A DNA stretch of 64,000 bases, from assembly GCA_016508695.1 (NCBI GenBank), contig VNKQ01000017.1, forward strand, positions 434,001 through 498,000, in the 5' to 3' direction. Numbering within the stretch: the stretch's first letter is position 1; each line of letters begins with the position of its first letter. The notes below the pieces were generated by a model, which had not been told where the DNA came from, did no database searches, and saw only the letters and a program-made list of their open reading frames with translations. Positions 35,701 through 45,649 of this stretch are shown piece by piece. The position numbers were made by a program, and so were the translations under genes. The stretch is from Hyphodiscus hymeniophilus (lineage: Eukaryota > Ascomycota > Leotiomycetes > Helotiales > Hyphodiscaceae).

Positions 35701-37554
35701 GTACAGTGCCATATCTTCAATTGTGCTAGACTCGCAATCGGATGTGACTGCTTCATTCGGAATGGTCTGTGCTGTAGAAATGAGACCTCACATCACCCAT
35801 GTAGCCATGGCACAGCTATTCCATTTCAACCTATACACAATCGAAGGGGAGGAAGCAGACTGCATTTATGAAGGATAAGACGCTGTAGACGGTTGGAGGT
35901 CGCTGGGATACATAATGAGTCGTGATAGGCGAGGGGGTTCAAAGTCAAGCGAGGGGGCTCAAAATTCAAGCGTCACCACCTCACCACCTCACCACCAAAG
36001 AACTACGCGAATTGTCACAATTAAGACGAAGAACTCGCTTCCCGTTTAACAAGCTCTTTGGTCGTGATAGCGTGGTATTCCTCGACCGCCAGGTCATTCT
36101 TCAAACAAAGCAAGCAGGGACGATGCTGCAGTCGCATTGCGTTGCGGGACCAAGATGTCATCAGCCCTGCATACACATTGCATATGCTCACCTTCTTTCC
36201 AATATGTCTCTCTCAATGATTTAAGATACATTGCTGACGCACATTGTCATGAACACGCGATCCTACCTCAAGCATCTCAACCGTCACTTGTCGTCGATCA
36301 TTTCATTCTTCCCTCTCCTTCAGCTACCCTGGACTTAGGAGATGTTTAGTCCAAGGGGACATCCCAAGGAGCCAACACATCTCTCAAAGCCCTTCAAGGG
36401 ACTGATGTCTCCAAAGCGCATCAACCACTTCGTGTCTACTGATCTCCAGTCGAAGAAACCACCTCCCTTCTACAATTCTTACATCGCCACGCGGACGATT
36501 TCAGTGGACGGATCCTTTGATGGCAGAGCAGGCACAAATTTCCTGGAATACTCAAAATTCGACGAAACTCTTCCTCCCTGACAGCCATTTGCAGGTTTAA
36601 ATCTGTGAGTGCGATATCATAATGCGAGTTGCACATCCACTGGGAATTATCGTGTCAGCCTTAACCTCGCTAAGGGGGTCTCCACAGAGATCAAGAGGTC
36701 ATAGGAAGAATGAGTTCTTTCAGCTAGATGAGAGGCTCTCGAAGAATGGCTTACCGAGCTTGTCAGCTCTGCGATACAATAGCATCGATCTGTGAAGAAA
36801 TTTGGAAAGCCTGATGCTCTGGGGGAACATTGATGGCAATAACGTTGCTTCGAGCGATCTATAACGGCCGGTCTTCTGAGCAGAGTATCCCGTGTTTGGT
36901 CTATGTGGCAAGGATCGCAGCTACCCATGGTATCATCGAGAATATGATCGCAAGACTTTATTGGTTGTTTTCGGCAACGGGACCTGGATAGCATAGTCTC
37001 AACCTTACCGCTATGATTCCACGCAGGCAACATCTCAAGGCAATCATAGAGGTAAGCGGGCGGATCTCTCGATTGCGGACCCGGTGTTGAGAAATTTAGG
37101 CGAGGAGAGTATGGCATGAAGTGGAGGGAAAGGCGAAAGAATTCAATTCCATCTGACACGGCCCCCACTGATCCCTCAGCAAGATGAGGAGAGAGAGTCT
37201 CGATGTGTGATTAGGTCTCCATTATTCAAATCACTTGACCGCTTCAATTTCAAGGATGCTCATGTCACAACCAATCTCTAAACGCGCCCTGGCGGCCACC
37301 ATCGCCATCGCTGGCAATAAAGTTGTCATCTAGTAGAAGAGCGTAAGCAAGGAAACAGCTGCAAATCATAATAGGCTTTGGATTTTTGCGGTCTTAACTA
37401 GAATCCTAGTAGTCTGTAAGTCACAATACCTAGCCTTTGCACCAGATTGTGCCAACGCGAGGCTCAAGATATGAGACCGTAGAGTCCCTTGTAGATACCC
37501 CGGACGCCGATGGACGAGTAGGTGAACTCGACTGGCGGTCAGGGGGTTTGGGCA
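32721..37554. other. Gene-poor interval of 4.8 kb
   Basis: Only scattered frames under 175 codons on both strands, none with a domain, codon bias or splice pattern I trust. Local repeats: a 21-bp exact duplication at 33221-33241 and 33252-33272; two GCGAGGGGG units at about 35931 and 35950; three CACCACCT-like units at about 35976-35999. The base composition is not AT-rich, so this is not simple RIP debris. It may hold lncRNA or relic genes. Confidence 0.4.
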
Positions 37555-37716
37555 GTGCCGCAGGTAGACGAGAGACAGGAAACGCCTCGGCATAAATGGA
37601 TCGTAGGCGAGGAAAAGCCTTTCGTAGAATGATTCGTGCCGCAGGTGGACGAGAGACATGGAAAGCCTCTGCATAAATGGATCGTCGGCGAGGAAAATCC
37701 TTTCGTAGAACTATTT
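37555..37716. repeat. Two tandem copies of an 81-bp unit
   Basis: The unit begins gtgccgcaggt at 37555 and again at 37636, with a handful of substitutions between copies. 81 bp is 27 codons, and on the minus strand both copies are open in more than one frame (for example HSTKGFSSPTIHLCRG). It lies just downstream of the Zn2Cys6 gene's stop codon. Confidence 0.7.
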
Positions 37717-37773
37717 GTACAATGCACACACGTATCTGATAGAACGGGTTCAAAAGAGTCTGCCGGCTGGCGT

Positions 37774-38401
37774 TCATGGTGGCCGAGGCCGAGTGGCCTG
37801 AAACTCGTGGACTCGCTGGATGAGAAGATTCACAAGAAGGTCCCAATAAACCCGGGACTGTGGTAGCTTTCGGAGACTCATACTCAAAGATGTGAAATTG
37901 TCGAGCATTAATCGAAGCTGAGCGACCGTGCAACGATCGGGGCAGGGACAGTCAAGAGCGGGACTCAGATGTGGGTAACCGCAGTGAGCGCACAATGGAT
38001 CTACACCCATTTGACCAGTTCCATTGGATTGTGCGAGCGACGTGTTTGCAGCATGCACGACTGGAGGAAGCGGCAGTCCAGCTAGGCGTTGGGGGCCCGA
38101 GGAGGTTTTGCATTGGCGGTTGGATCGAGAGCAATTTTGGCAGATTGGTTTCTCTCCTCCGCAATCTAGGTGGAGTGTTCGACAAGCTGTCACAGAGTTA
38201 GCATATGGAATTCCATAAGATTCCAGTAAGGTGACTGACTGTCGCATGGGGGACCTCGTGCTCCGGCTGGCAGACCGGGTGCTCTGGTAAGTTCGGAGCC
38301 ACGGAATTGGTTGGTGGTAGTTAGGATCGTGGAAGGAAGAGGGTATGGCGATGAGTATGGACCGATGAGCTGCTTCTGCGGTGGTATGCGGGAAGTGGCG
38401 G
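37774..38401 (-). CDS. Zn(II)2Cys6 regulator fragment without visible start
   Basis: Splicing out 38187-38239 (GTCAGT donor, GACAG acceptor) joins GPPCD to TCRTLHLDCGGEKPICQNC and SRSNRQC, giving a complete C-x2-C-x6-C-x6-C-x2-C-x6-C zinc cluster, the fungal DNA-binding domain. The second exon then runs through VDPLCAHCGYPHLSPALDCP and ends at 37774 (RVHEFQATRPRPP). The first exon has no in-frame ATG back to the stop codon of the neighbouring SNF2 gene at 38402. Unspliced, an ATG at 38247 gives 157 residues but lacks the first Cys. It is therefore either a gene with a hidden upstream exon or a headless pseudogene. The remaining ~130 residues lack the fungal-TF middle homology domain. Confidence 0.5.
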
Positions 38402-41400
38402 TTAATGATTGCGGGAATTTGGCGCTAGGGCCTGCGTTTTGTGGTTTGATGTTGGTGTTCGATGGATGTCTCGAGTCTGCATTGACGAGGTGTCAGCTTT
38501 CGGCCGCTTATTTGCTGGAGGACGTTCGTTATTGCTCGCGGCCTTGCGATTCTTCACTGAAGCTTGAACGCGCTGATCAAAGCTTTCTAATCGCATTTGG
38601 ACGGAACTGCTCACTGCAAGCCTGCCTTGCACGCGATGCTGCCCGCTTGGTTTCGCTGGATGGCCATTATTTTGTACCGCCCGCTTGCCAGCACCATTTC
38701 CTACACTTGCGTGTACCTTTTGAGGAAGACCCGGCGGCTTCGCAGAGTGACCACTAATAAGTGCCAGCTGCATGCCAGTCGTGCTTTCTTTCACGCCATG
38801 AGAGCGTGCAGAAAAGTCATTGATGTGAGCATTCTGCATCGAACCTGAAGTGTTTGTATGAACTTGCGCTGCTGAACCTTCTGACATTACAGCATGGCCA
38901 TTGTTTTGAGCATGCTGCTTCTTGCTAATGAACTCTTTCTTGGCAGGCTCGTAGCATTGCTTCACCGCAAAACCCATACTAAGTTGCGGTTTGGCACGAA
39001 CTACCATTTGCTTTGGGGGACTTTTCGAACTCGGGACGCGTCGCTGCTCCTTGGCAGGTTTTGCGGCTGCACCAAGACTCAGGGAACTCCTTTTATACGT
39101 CTTACCAGGGGCTGCTGGTGTAAAGGGGTTTGACAAAGAGCTGAGACTCGATTTACTCGTCGTACCTTGGTGAATAATCCCACTTCTCCTGCGACCTCCT
39201 TGACTTTGACCACCTAAGTTATCTTCCTCTGGGTCGATTTGTGGGGCCTGGGCTCCATCGTCGTCGTCGTCATCAGAGGCTTCTACGACGTGGGCGTAGT
39301 CGACTTCACTTCCTGAATCATCCTGGATCTTTCGCTTCCTACCCTTTTTGGGAGGGGAAGGCTCGGCTTCATCCTCGTCGCTGTCAATAACGGCACCACT
39401 ATGGTAATTTGTCGAAAGAGCTACGTTGCGCTGACGTCTTCCACGGCCCATCTCCTCTGCGTTCTTCGATGCTTCAGCGGCTGCCGCCGCCTTTGCCCAC
39501 TCCTCATTCCAATACGCACTATCCACAGCCTCTGTGTCCAAATCGCCTTCTTTGTCGGTCGACTCGGCCCAGACGCGAGCGGTAGAGAAAAGGTCACCCC
39601 CTTTAGCTTTCTCTACTGTTTCAGTCACGACCTTGGTTCGGTCCAAGAGTTTCTCTACCGCTGTGGCATCGTATGTGATAGCATTGTCATCGCCCGCAAA
39701 TAAGGCTTTAGCACCATGCTTAAGAATCGATCCCACATCAACTTGTTCAGGGACTGCAAATTCAGTGCTTTCAATAAGTTTTGCAGCCATATCCAACTTT
39801 TGTCGGCCAATCGTGACTATCTTCTCTTCTGCGGTATGTTTAGTTACGAAATTGAGGACCAATACCGACTTCTTTTGGCCCATGCGATGGGCACGAGAGA
39901 TTGCCTGCAGATCCTGATGGGGCTGGACAACATGTTAGCTAAAGCCTTGGCGAATAAGGATGTGAAGACATACGTTAAAGTCAGGATCCTGCGCGTTAAG
40001 AGTTAGCAAAAGTGTGTAGACGATGGTGAATTGCATACCAGAATGATGACAGTGTCCGCAGTGGCGAGATTGATACCCACACCACCTGCCCGAGTCGAGA
40101 GTAGAAACGCGAACAGCTTGGAGTCAGGAGCATTGAATGCATCGATACGTCTCTGTTTTTCCAGTGCGTTGATCTCACCATCGAGGCGTTTATGGAGAAG
40201 CCCGAGATGATCCAGGACGTCCTCAAGAATATCCAGCATTCCTAAAAACCCGCTGAAGATCAAGACTCGGTTTCCTCGCGCCTTGAGCTCCGGAAGAAGC
40301 ATTTCCAGAAGGTGAAATTTCGGGGATGCGTCGATCAAATTGCGCATGATTTTTCCTTCTGGCAAAGTTCTGTCCTCAATTTCTCTATTATAAACATACG
40401 GATGACAGAGGCATTTGCGTAATTGCATCAATATGTTGTTGAGGTTACCCCGGTCCTTCTTGCCCACGCCCTTCTTCGAACTCTTGGTGTCCAATATAGC
40501 CTGTATCAAGGCCATATTTTTCTCCAGGATGGACTTGTAGAGGTTCTTTTGAATCACGCTCATCGTAACGTAGACTGTGTTTTGTACTAGGTTTGGTAGA
40601 TCGAGGACGTCTTTCTTGGTTCTCCTAGAACAGTCTATCAATACACGGCCACGAACTGGACTTGCAGGAGTTCGTACCGTAACATGACAGGTTGGATTAG
40701 AGCTTGCAACGCAGCTAAGTTGGCCCTAGCTTCGTCCTTAGACTCTTCGTCCTCATACTCTTCGTCCGCAGACTTTTCGTCCTTAGATTCCGCGTACTCA
40801 GACTCGAGTTGCGCCGCGTCTAACTTCGGATCCAGAAACTCCAAGAGATTGAACAATTCTCTCCGATTGTTTTGAAGAGGAGTACCTAGAAGAGCCACTT
40901 AGCACGATTCCATTCATATAAGGGGTGTATATTGACCAGTCAAAAGAAGGCGGAATGGAAACTTCATTTTCTTGAGAGTGGTGAAGAGTCGGTTCTGATC
41001 GTTCTTGAGGCGTTGGCCTTCATCGACAACCAAGCCAGCCCACTTGATGCTCTGGAAAATTGGGTCATCGACTACAGCATCGTACGATGTGACAACGACA
41101 TGAGCTCTCATATTCTTGGATCCGCCAGGGAAGAGTTCGTATTTCTTGGTTAAGTTACGAGCCTCTTTACCACCGTAGTAAGCAACGACGCGAAGATCTG
41201 GTGCCCATTTCATAATTTCCCTACGCCAATTTGGGCAAGTTGAATTCGGGTTTACGATTAAAAATGGCCAGCACTGCTGGAATTAGTAGTGAGCTGAGAA
41301 GACATAGAGCGCAAGCACATACCTCAGGGTCTTTTGTAATAAGTGCAGTCATGAAGGCAATGACCTGAATCGTCTTACCGAGACCCATCTCGTCCGCGAG

Positions 41401-44400
41401 GATGCAGTTCCTAGCTGTATGGAAGTTATACAAGATCCAATTCATACCTTCTATCTGATAGTCAAATAGACTGCCCCCTCCAAGCAAGGCAGATGGTTGC
41501 GACTTTGTCTCGACCCATTTCCGAGCTCGAAAATCCTTGATGTCCTGTCTGATCTCGGCACTGGGCTTTGATAGGAAGTAGTAGCCTGCCAAATATTCGT
41601 CATAGGCGGCCGTAAAAGCTGACCAAAGATCAACGTCGTCAGAAGATGGAGGCTCTTCCCAGACAGTCTGATCATAGCCAAGTCCAATGAATTTGGCGAG
41701 GACAATATCAACGTTGCCAATATGCGCCTTGTCGGATTCGAGCGAGGTAGGCTTATATCCATCGTACTTGACTTCGAATATGATCTCCATGCGCAGATAA
41801 TCCTTTGGGACGGCCTCTTCAAATGTCCACTTCGGCAGATAATTTTCTTCTCGTTGGAAAAAAGCCTTGCGCATAACGGCAGGGGTAATGCCCCAAACCC
41901 AAGCACCGGGCATCCAACGACATTTGGAGTATGACTGCTTTTCGCATCTGATCAGATATTCTCGCTGATCTTCGGAAAGGTCATCGAAGATTTGCTCTGC
42001 CTCATACGACAGCTGATTTGTGGGCCTCCAAGCGACTAATGCGTCAACCTTGCCGGGTAAATGCTGACACTCCTTGCACTGCCATGTAAAGTACTCCTCC
42101 TGTCGAAGCTTGCGCAGTTCGGTTGGATCCTCGGGAGTGTCCGACTCATCGAGCAGAGGCGGGAGATGCTCTATATGCCATCCGCGATGGCAAGTTTCGC
42201 ATCGGAATAGTACAAGAGCGGCATTGTTGACTAGATTTTCGGGTACCTTGGTGATTGGATCTTCTCCGCCGTTCTCAGCTCGTAGCTTTTCTTCTTCCTT
42301 CGAGGTCTTTTTCGTAGAGAACATCGCACATGCCAGACCAGGTTTCTTGCAATCTTGGCAGCAATCCAGTTGAGGGGCCAGGGCATCCTTCATCGTAGCT
42401 CGACCGATACAACGTCGACATTGCATCACAAAATGATCCGAGGCGACCTTGGTAACCATATGTTCTCTGCCTGCACGATAACCAAGACATAACTTGTGGA
42501 TCGAGGTGGAGCAGCCTTGACAATGAACAAGAGGGCTGATGCCTTTATTGGACTGGGTACCAGATTGACCACAGACATCGCATGTTTCGGAATGAGCTAG
42601 ATAGAATGGCGAACGTTTGGACACAGGCTGGATAACTTCCCTAATTGAAATTGACTTGGAAGCTTGGAGGAGTATAGGTTCATCAGCGAACATCTCCTCG
42701 TCTTCATGTTGCTCCTCGTATGCTTTCTTCCCATCGCCTCTATCACGTCCAGACTTGCGAGCTGGGACCGGGCGCTCTGATGAGGTATCGCTCTGTGCCC
42801 GACGACGATTTCTTCTCTTAGATGTGGTTCTGCCAAGACGAGCTTGTGACATCTTCTGTGGTTGGTATACGATGTCTGAGTCATCGGTATCACTCTGCTT
42901 GGCGAGTTCGTCAACCTCAGCGCGTAGAGATCTCTTCTGCTTTAGTTGAGTTTGGCGGGCCGATATCCTGGAGGACTTCCTAGGTGGATCTGAATCCGAA
43001 TCTGAATCCGAACCAAGATTGTCTGAAACACGTTTCTGCCCCCGCGGACGAAGACGCCTGGAATCCGTCATGGAGATACTGTGGTCGGAGTCTTCCGAGT
43101 GATTTGTGTAAAAGTTCAAAGCTCGGCGGCCGTTCCTGAGCGATATCAGGTGGGTCGAAGATACCTAGAGTGATACGTTAGCAAGATTCGAAGGAGGTTG
43201 CTTGAGTGAGAGCAGCTACAATTGTGAACATTTACTGCGTTGTGCGGAAGAGAAATGAGCCTCAAAGATTTTCTTACTGGGAAGCTCTCAGAGATGTGGT
43301 GTTTGTGCTGCTATGTGCGACTGTAAAGGGAGAGGTGATGTGTTTGAGAAATTCCTTTCAATATTGTGGGGGAAAGTAAACAATGGCGGGGATGAATTTG
43401 CATTATAGAGACGTACTTTGGTTTGGGTTCTACTCAGTGGAGAGATTCTCCGCTAGACAAAGCTCATGCAAAGGTTGCCAGTGTCGCACAGGTTGGTGGC
43501 AATGTGCAAACTCTTAACAAATGCCAAAGAAGGTGCAGGAGGTCTTATGTTTTGTAACGTTGTAAAGAGAGAAGTTTGGGGAGTTGTGCAGACATTTGAA
43601 GACCTCGCTTCGAAGGGGTAGTTGCCTGTTCGAGCTAGCGGGGGTTCAAGACACCCGCTTTTGAAAGTAAAGTAGGTGAAGTAGTGAATTGTGCAGACGT
43701 TTGAAATCTTCGCTTCGAAGGGTAGTTTCCTGTTCGAGCTAACGGGGATTCAAGGCACTCGATATTGAAAGTGAAGTAGGTCTTTTACCATGTTAAGTCT
43801 GGAAGTAGTAGAGAGTGAATTGTGCAGACGTTTGAAGTCCTCGCTTCAAAAGGGGTAATTCCCTTTCCGAGCTAGCGGGATTCAAGGCTACCTGCTATTG
43901 AAAGTGAAGGAAGTATTTTCGTATGTCAAGTTGGGAGGCAGTAGAGAGTGAACTTTGAAGTCCTCGCTTCGAAGGGGCAATCGCCTTTTCGAGCTAGCGT
44001 GGATTTGAGGCTAGCTTTACAATAAGCAATAGCATTAGCAACTTTGGTCAACAGAGTTTCGGATCAAAGACGGAACCGAAGGCAAAGGGTTTCCAAGTCA
44101 ATGCAAGACTTCAGTCAGTTTAGGCGTTATGAAGGGCTGATAATGTGGCTCCGCCACTTGACAAGCTGACAGGCCAATCTTCATGCTCAAGCTGCATAGT
44201 AGCACCAAGCTCGAAAGCGCCTTCAAAGAATTATTGGACTTTCAACTCATGTCAAAAAACTATCACCACAGCAGATATGAACAAGCACCGTGTTGGGATG
44301 CTTGGCACGATGACCACTTTCATCAAGGCGCCCTGGCTGCTGATGCACTTGGCCATCAAGAGAATATCATCAGTTGCAGCAAGTACTCCTTCAAACTGCA

Positions 44401-44799
44401 CTCTGCCAACAAGTAGGTACAAGGAAGAAGCGGATCATCAAGAATTCCCATACTTACATCTTCTCTTCTGCCATCTTCATACTCGATTCTGTACCACACC
44501 TCCCCTCCTGGCATATCGATTTCCGCCAATACTTCATCCACAGTTTCATCTGCAACGAGGGTTTGGTATTCCCAAGGTCGTGCGGGGCCCTGTACCAGTA
44601 CCACGATCTTCTTTTCTTGCGCAGCAGAATCACTGCTTGGTGGCCGTGCATCTTGCTGGGCTTCTGGTGATCCTCGAAATCTATATGATAGAGTTGAGAC
44701 TGGCAGTGAACTTTCCTTCTTACTTCTTTTCGGGGTCTGTATGAGGTCTAAAGGATCCGATGAGTCTTCAGATTCGGATCCATGGTCGGCGGAAGCCAT
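38402..44799 (-). CDS. PHD/chromo SNF2 remodeler, Mit1/CHD3-like
   Basis: ATP-dependent remodeler resembling Mit1 of the fission yeast SHREC silencing complex. Exons: 44799-44458, 43164-41323, 41276-40937, 40885-40678, 40624-40039, 39988-39974 (15 nt) and 39922-38402. They sum to 4854 nt, exactly 1617 residues. Exon 1 ends in YRIEYEDGRRED and joins VSSTHLISLRNGRRALNFYT across a 1293-nt intron. Then come an acidic/basic region, PHD fingers (CDVCGQSG to MQCRRC, about 306-365; CCQDC to WQCKEC, 375-480), a chromodomain-like region (about 550-650), and the ATPase: ADEMGLGKTIQ, motif II VVDEGQRLKND (DEGQ not DEAH), LTGTPLQNN, DPDFNPHQDLQAISRAHRMGQ. The C-terminal 400 residues are low-complexity and basic. 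Silencing function is inference. Confidence 0.88.
43165..44457 (-). other. 1293-nt first intron of the Mit1-like gene
   Basis: Donor GTAAGTATGG at 44457, acceptor CACTCTAG at 43165. Joining the flanks gives GAT GTA TCT and an uninterrupted 1617-codon frame. No minus-strand frame inside is long enough to be an additional exon. Most of the length is the tandem repeat at 43584-44025 and sequence of unknown origin. Confidence 0.65.
43584..44025. repeat. Degenerate minisatellite, four copies of a 105-131 bp unit
   Basis: Copies start near 43584, 43689, 43820 and 43944. Shared blocks are TTGTGCAGACGTTTGAAG, tcctcgcttcgaaggggtag, gttcgagctagcgggg, ttcaagg and ttgaaagtgaagtag. Copies differ by substitutions and by an inserted stretch containing taagtctggaagtagtagag between copies 2 and 3. 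The last copy lacks the TTGTGCAGACG start. It lies inside the first intron of the Mit1-like gene. Confidence 0.85.
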
Positions 44800-45649
44800 C
44801 TCTACGTATTAACGAGGCAGAATTTGTGGCTGCAGGAGGAATTGTATGCCTATGGCTTATGATCTATAATCTATGAACCATCCTTCGCATGTCTGTCAGC
44901 AGGGATCTCAAGACACTCGTGAGTTCCTTACGGTCATTCAGACAACGCGGTTTCGCCATGCGATGTCATTATCGTAACGAGAGAACTTTTGCGGGTGTTC
45001 AGCAGGTACTGGAGCGCAATCTGTTTATGCGCGTAGTATCTGCTAGCATGTGGATACTGGTCCGTCATCAAGTGCTTGAGGATTGGAAGGATACGTAGGG
45101 GATCGTTGGAGGCATGGAGGTCAACGTTTGTGAAATGTCGACGAGCATTTTTGGTGTTGATCGACTAGCAAGGGTTTAAACAGTTATTAAATCAGCGCTA
45201 GCACTAAATAGCGGTCACGTGCACTGCAAATTGGACTTTGCTTTTGGACGACTTTTACAGGTAAAGTTGATAATGCGATCAAACGATGTAGATCCAATTT
45301 TCAAGAGCACTATGGACTTTTTCGAGTTCGTGAGCGCGTCGTGACGCGTTCTTGATCAAGGGTGTGCGGCTATTGATTCTTCAAAACCATACTTCAAGAT
45401 AATAAGAAACACAAACGAAATGGTTCCAAATGTTGCGGAGTTTTTCTTCGCCATTCATCCTTACTGTTCTCAGCTTAGTGGGGCTTTTAAATTCACCCTT
45501 CTCGGAGCTGTACCTGAACTACCTTATGTAGTTGAGATTTGCTTCCTGAGCTAAAGTTGATTGGTGACCGCAGGAGAACCGTGCAAAGGAGAGCAAAGAC
45601 CAGGGCTCAAAACAGCTTCTTCTTCTGCTCTACACACCATATAGGTGCA
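44800..45649. promoter_or_regulatory. Divergent promoter region, Mit1-like / MRM1
   Basis: 850 bp between start codons of two genes reading away from each other. It is AT-rich near 45180-45200; no element recognised. The MRM1 frame is open to 45539 but the first ATG is at 45650. Confidence 0.45.

Noticed and set aside
36342..37168. Minus- and plus-strand frames of 79-173 codons in the gene desert
   Set aside because: Composition is not coding-like and several frames are open on both strands.
43640..44000. tRNA-like B-box words (gttcgagctagc) in the tandem repeats
   Set aside because: No matching A box, acceptor stem or anticodon arm around any copy; best explained as part of the minisatellite unit.
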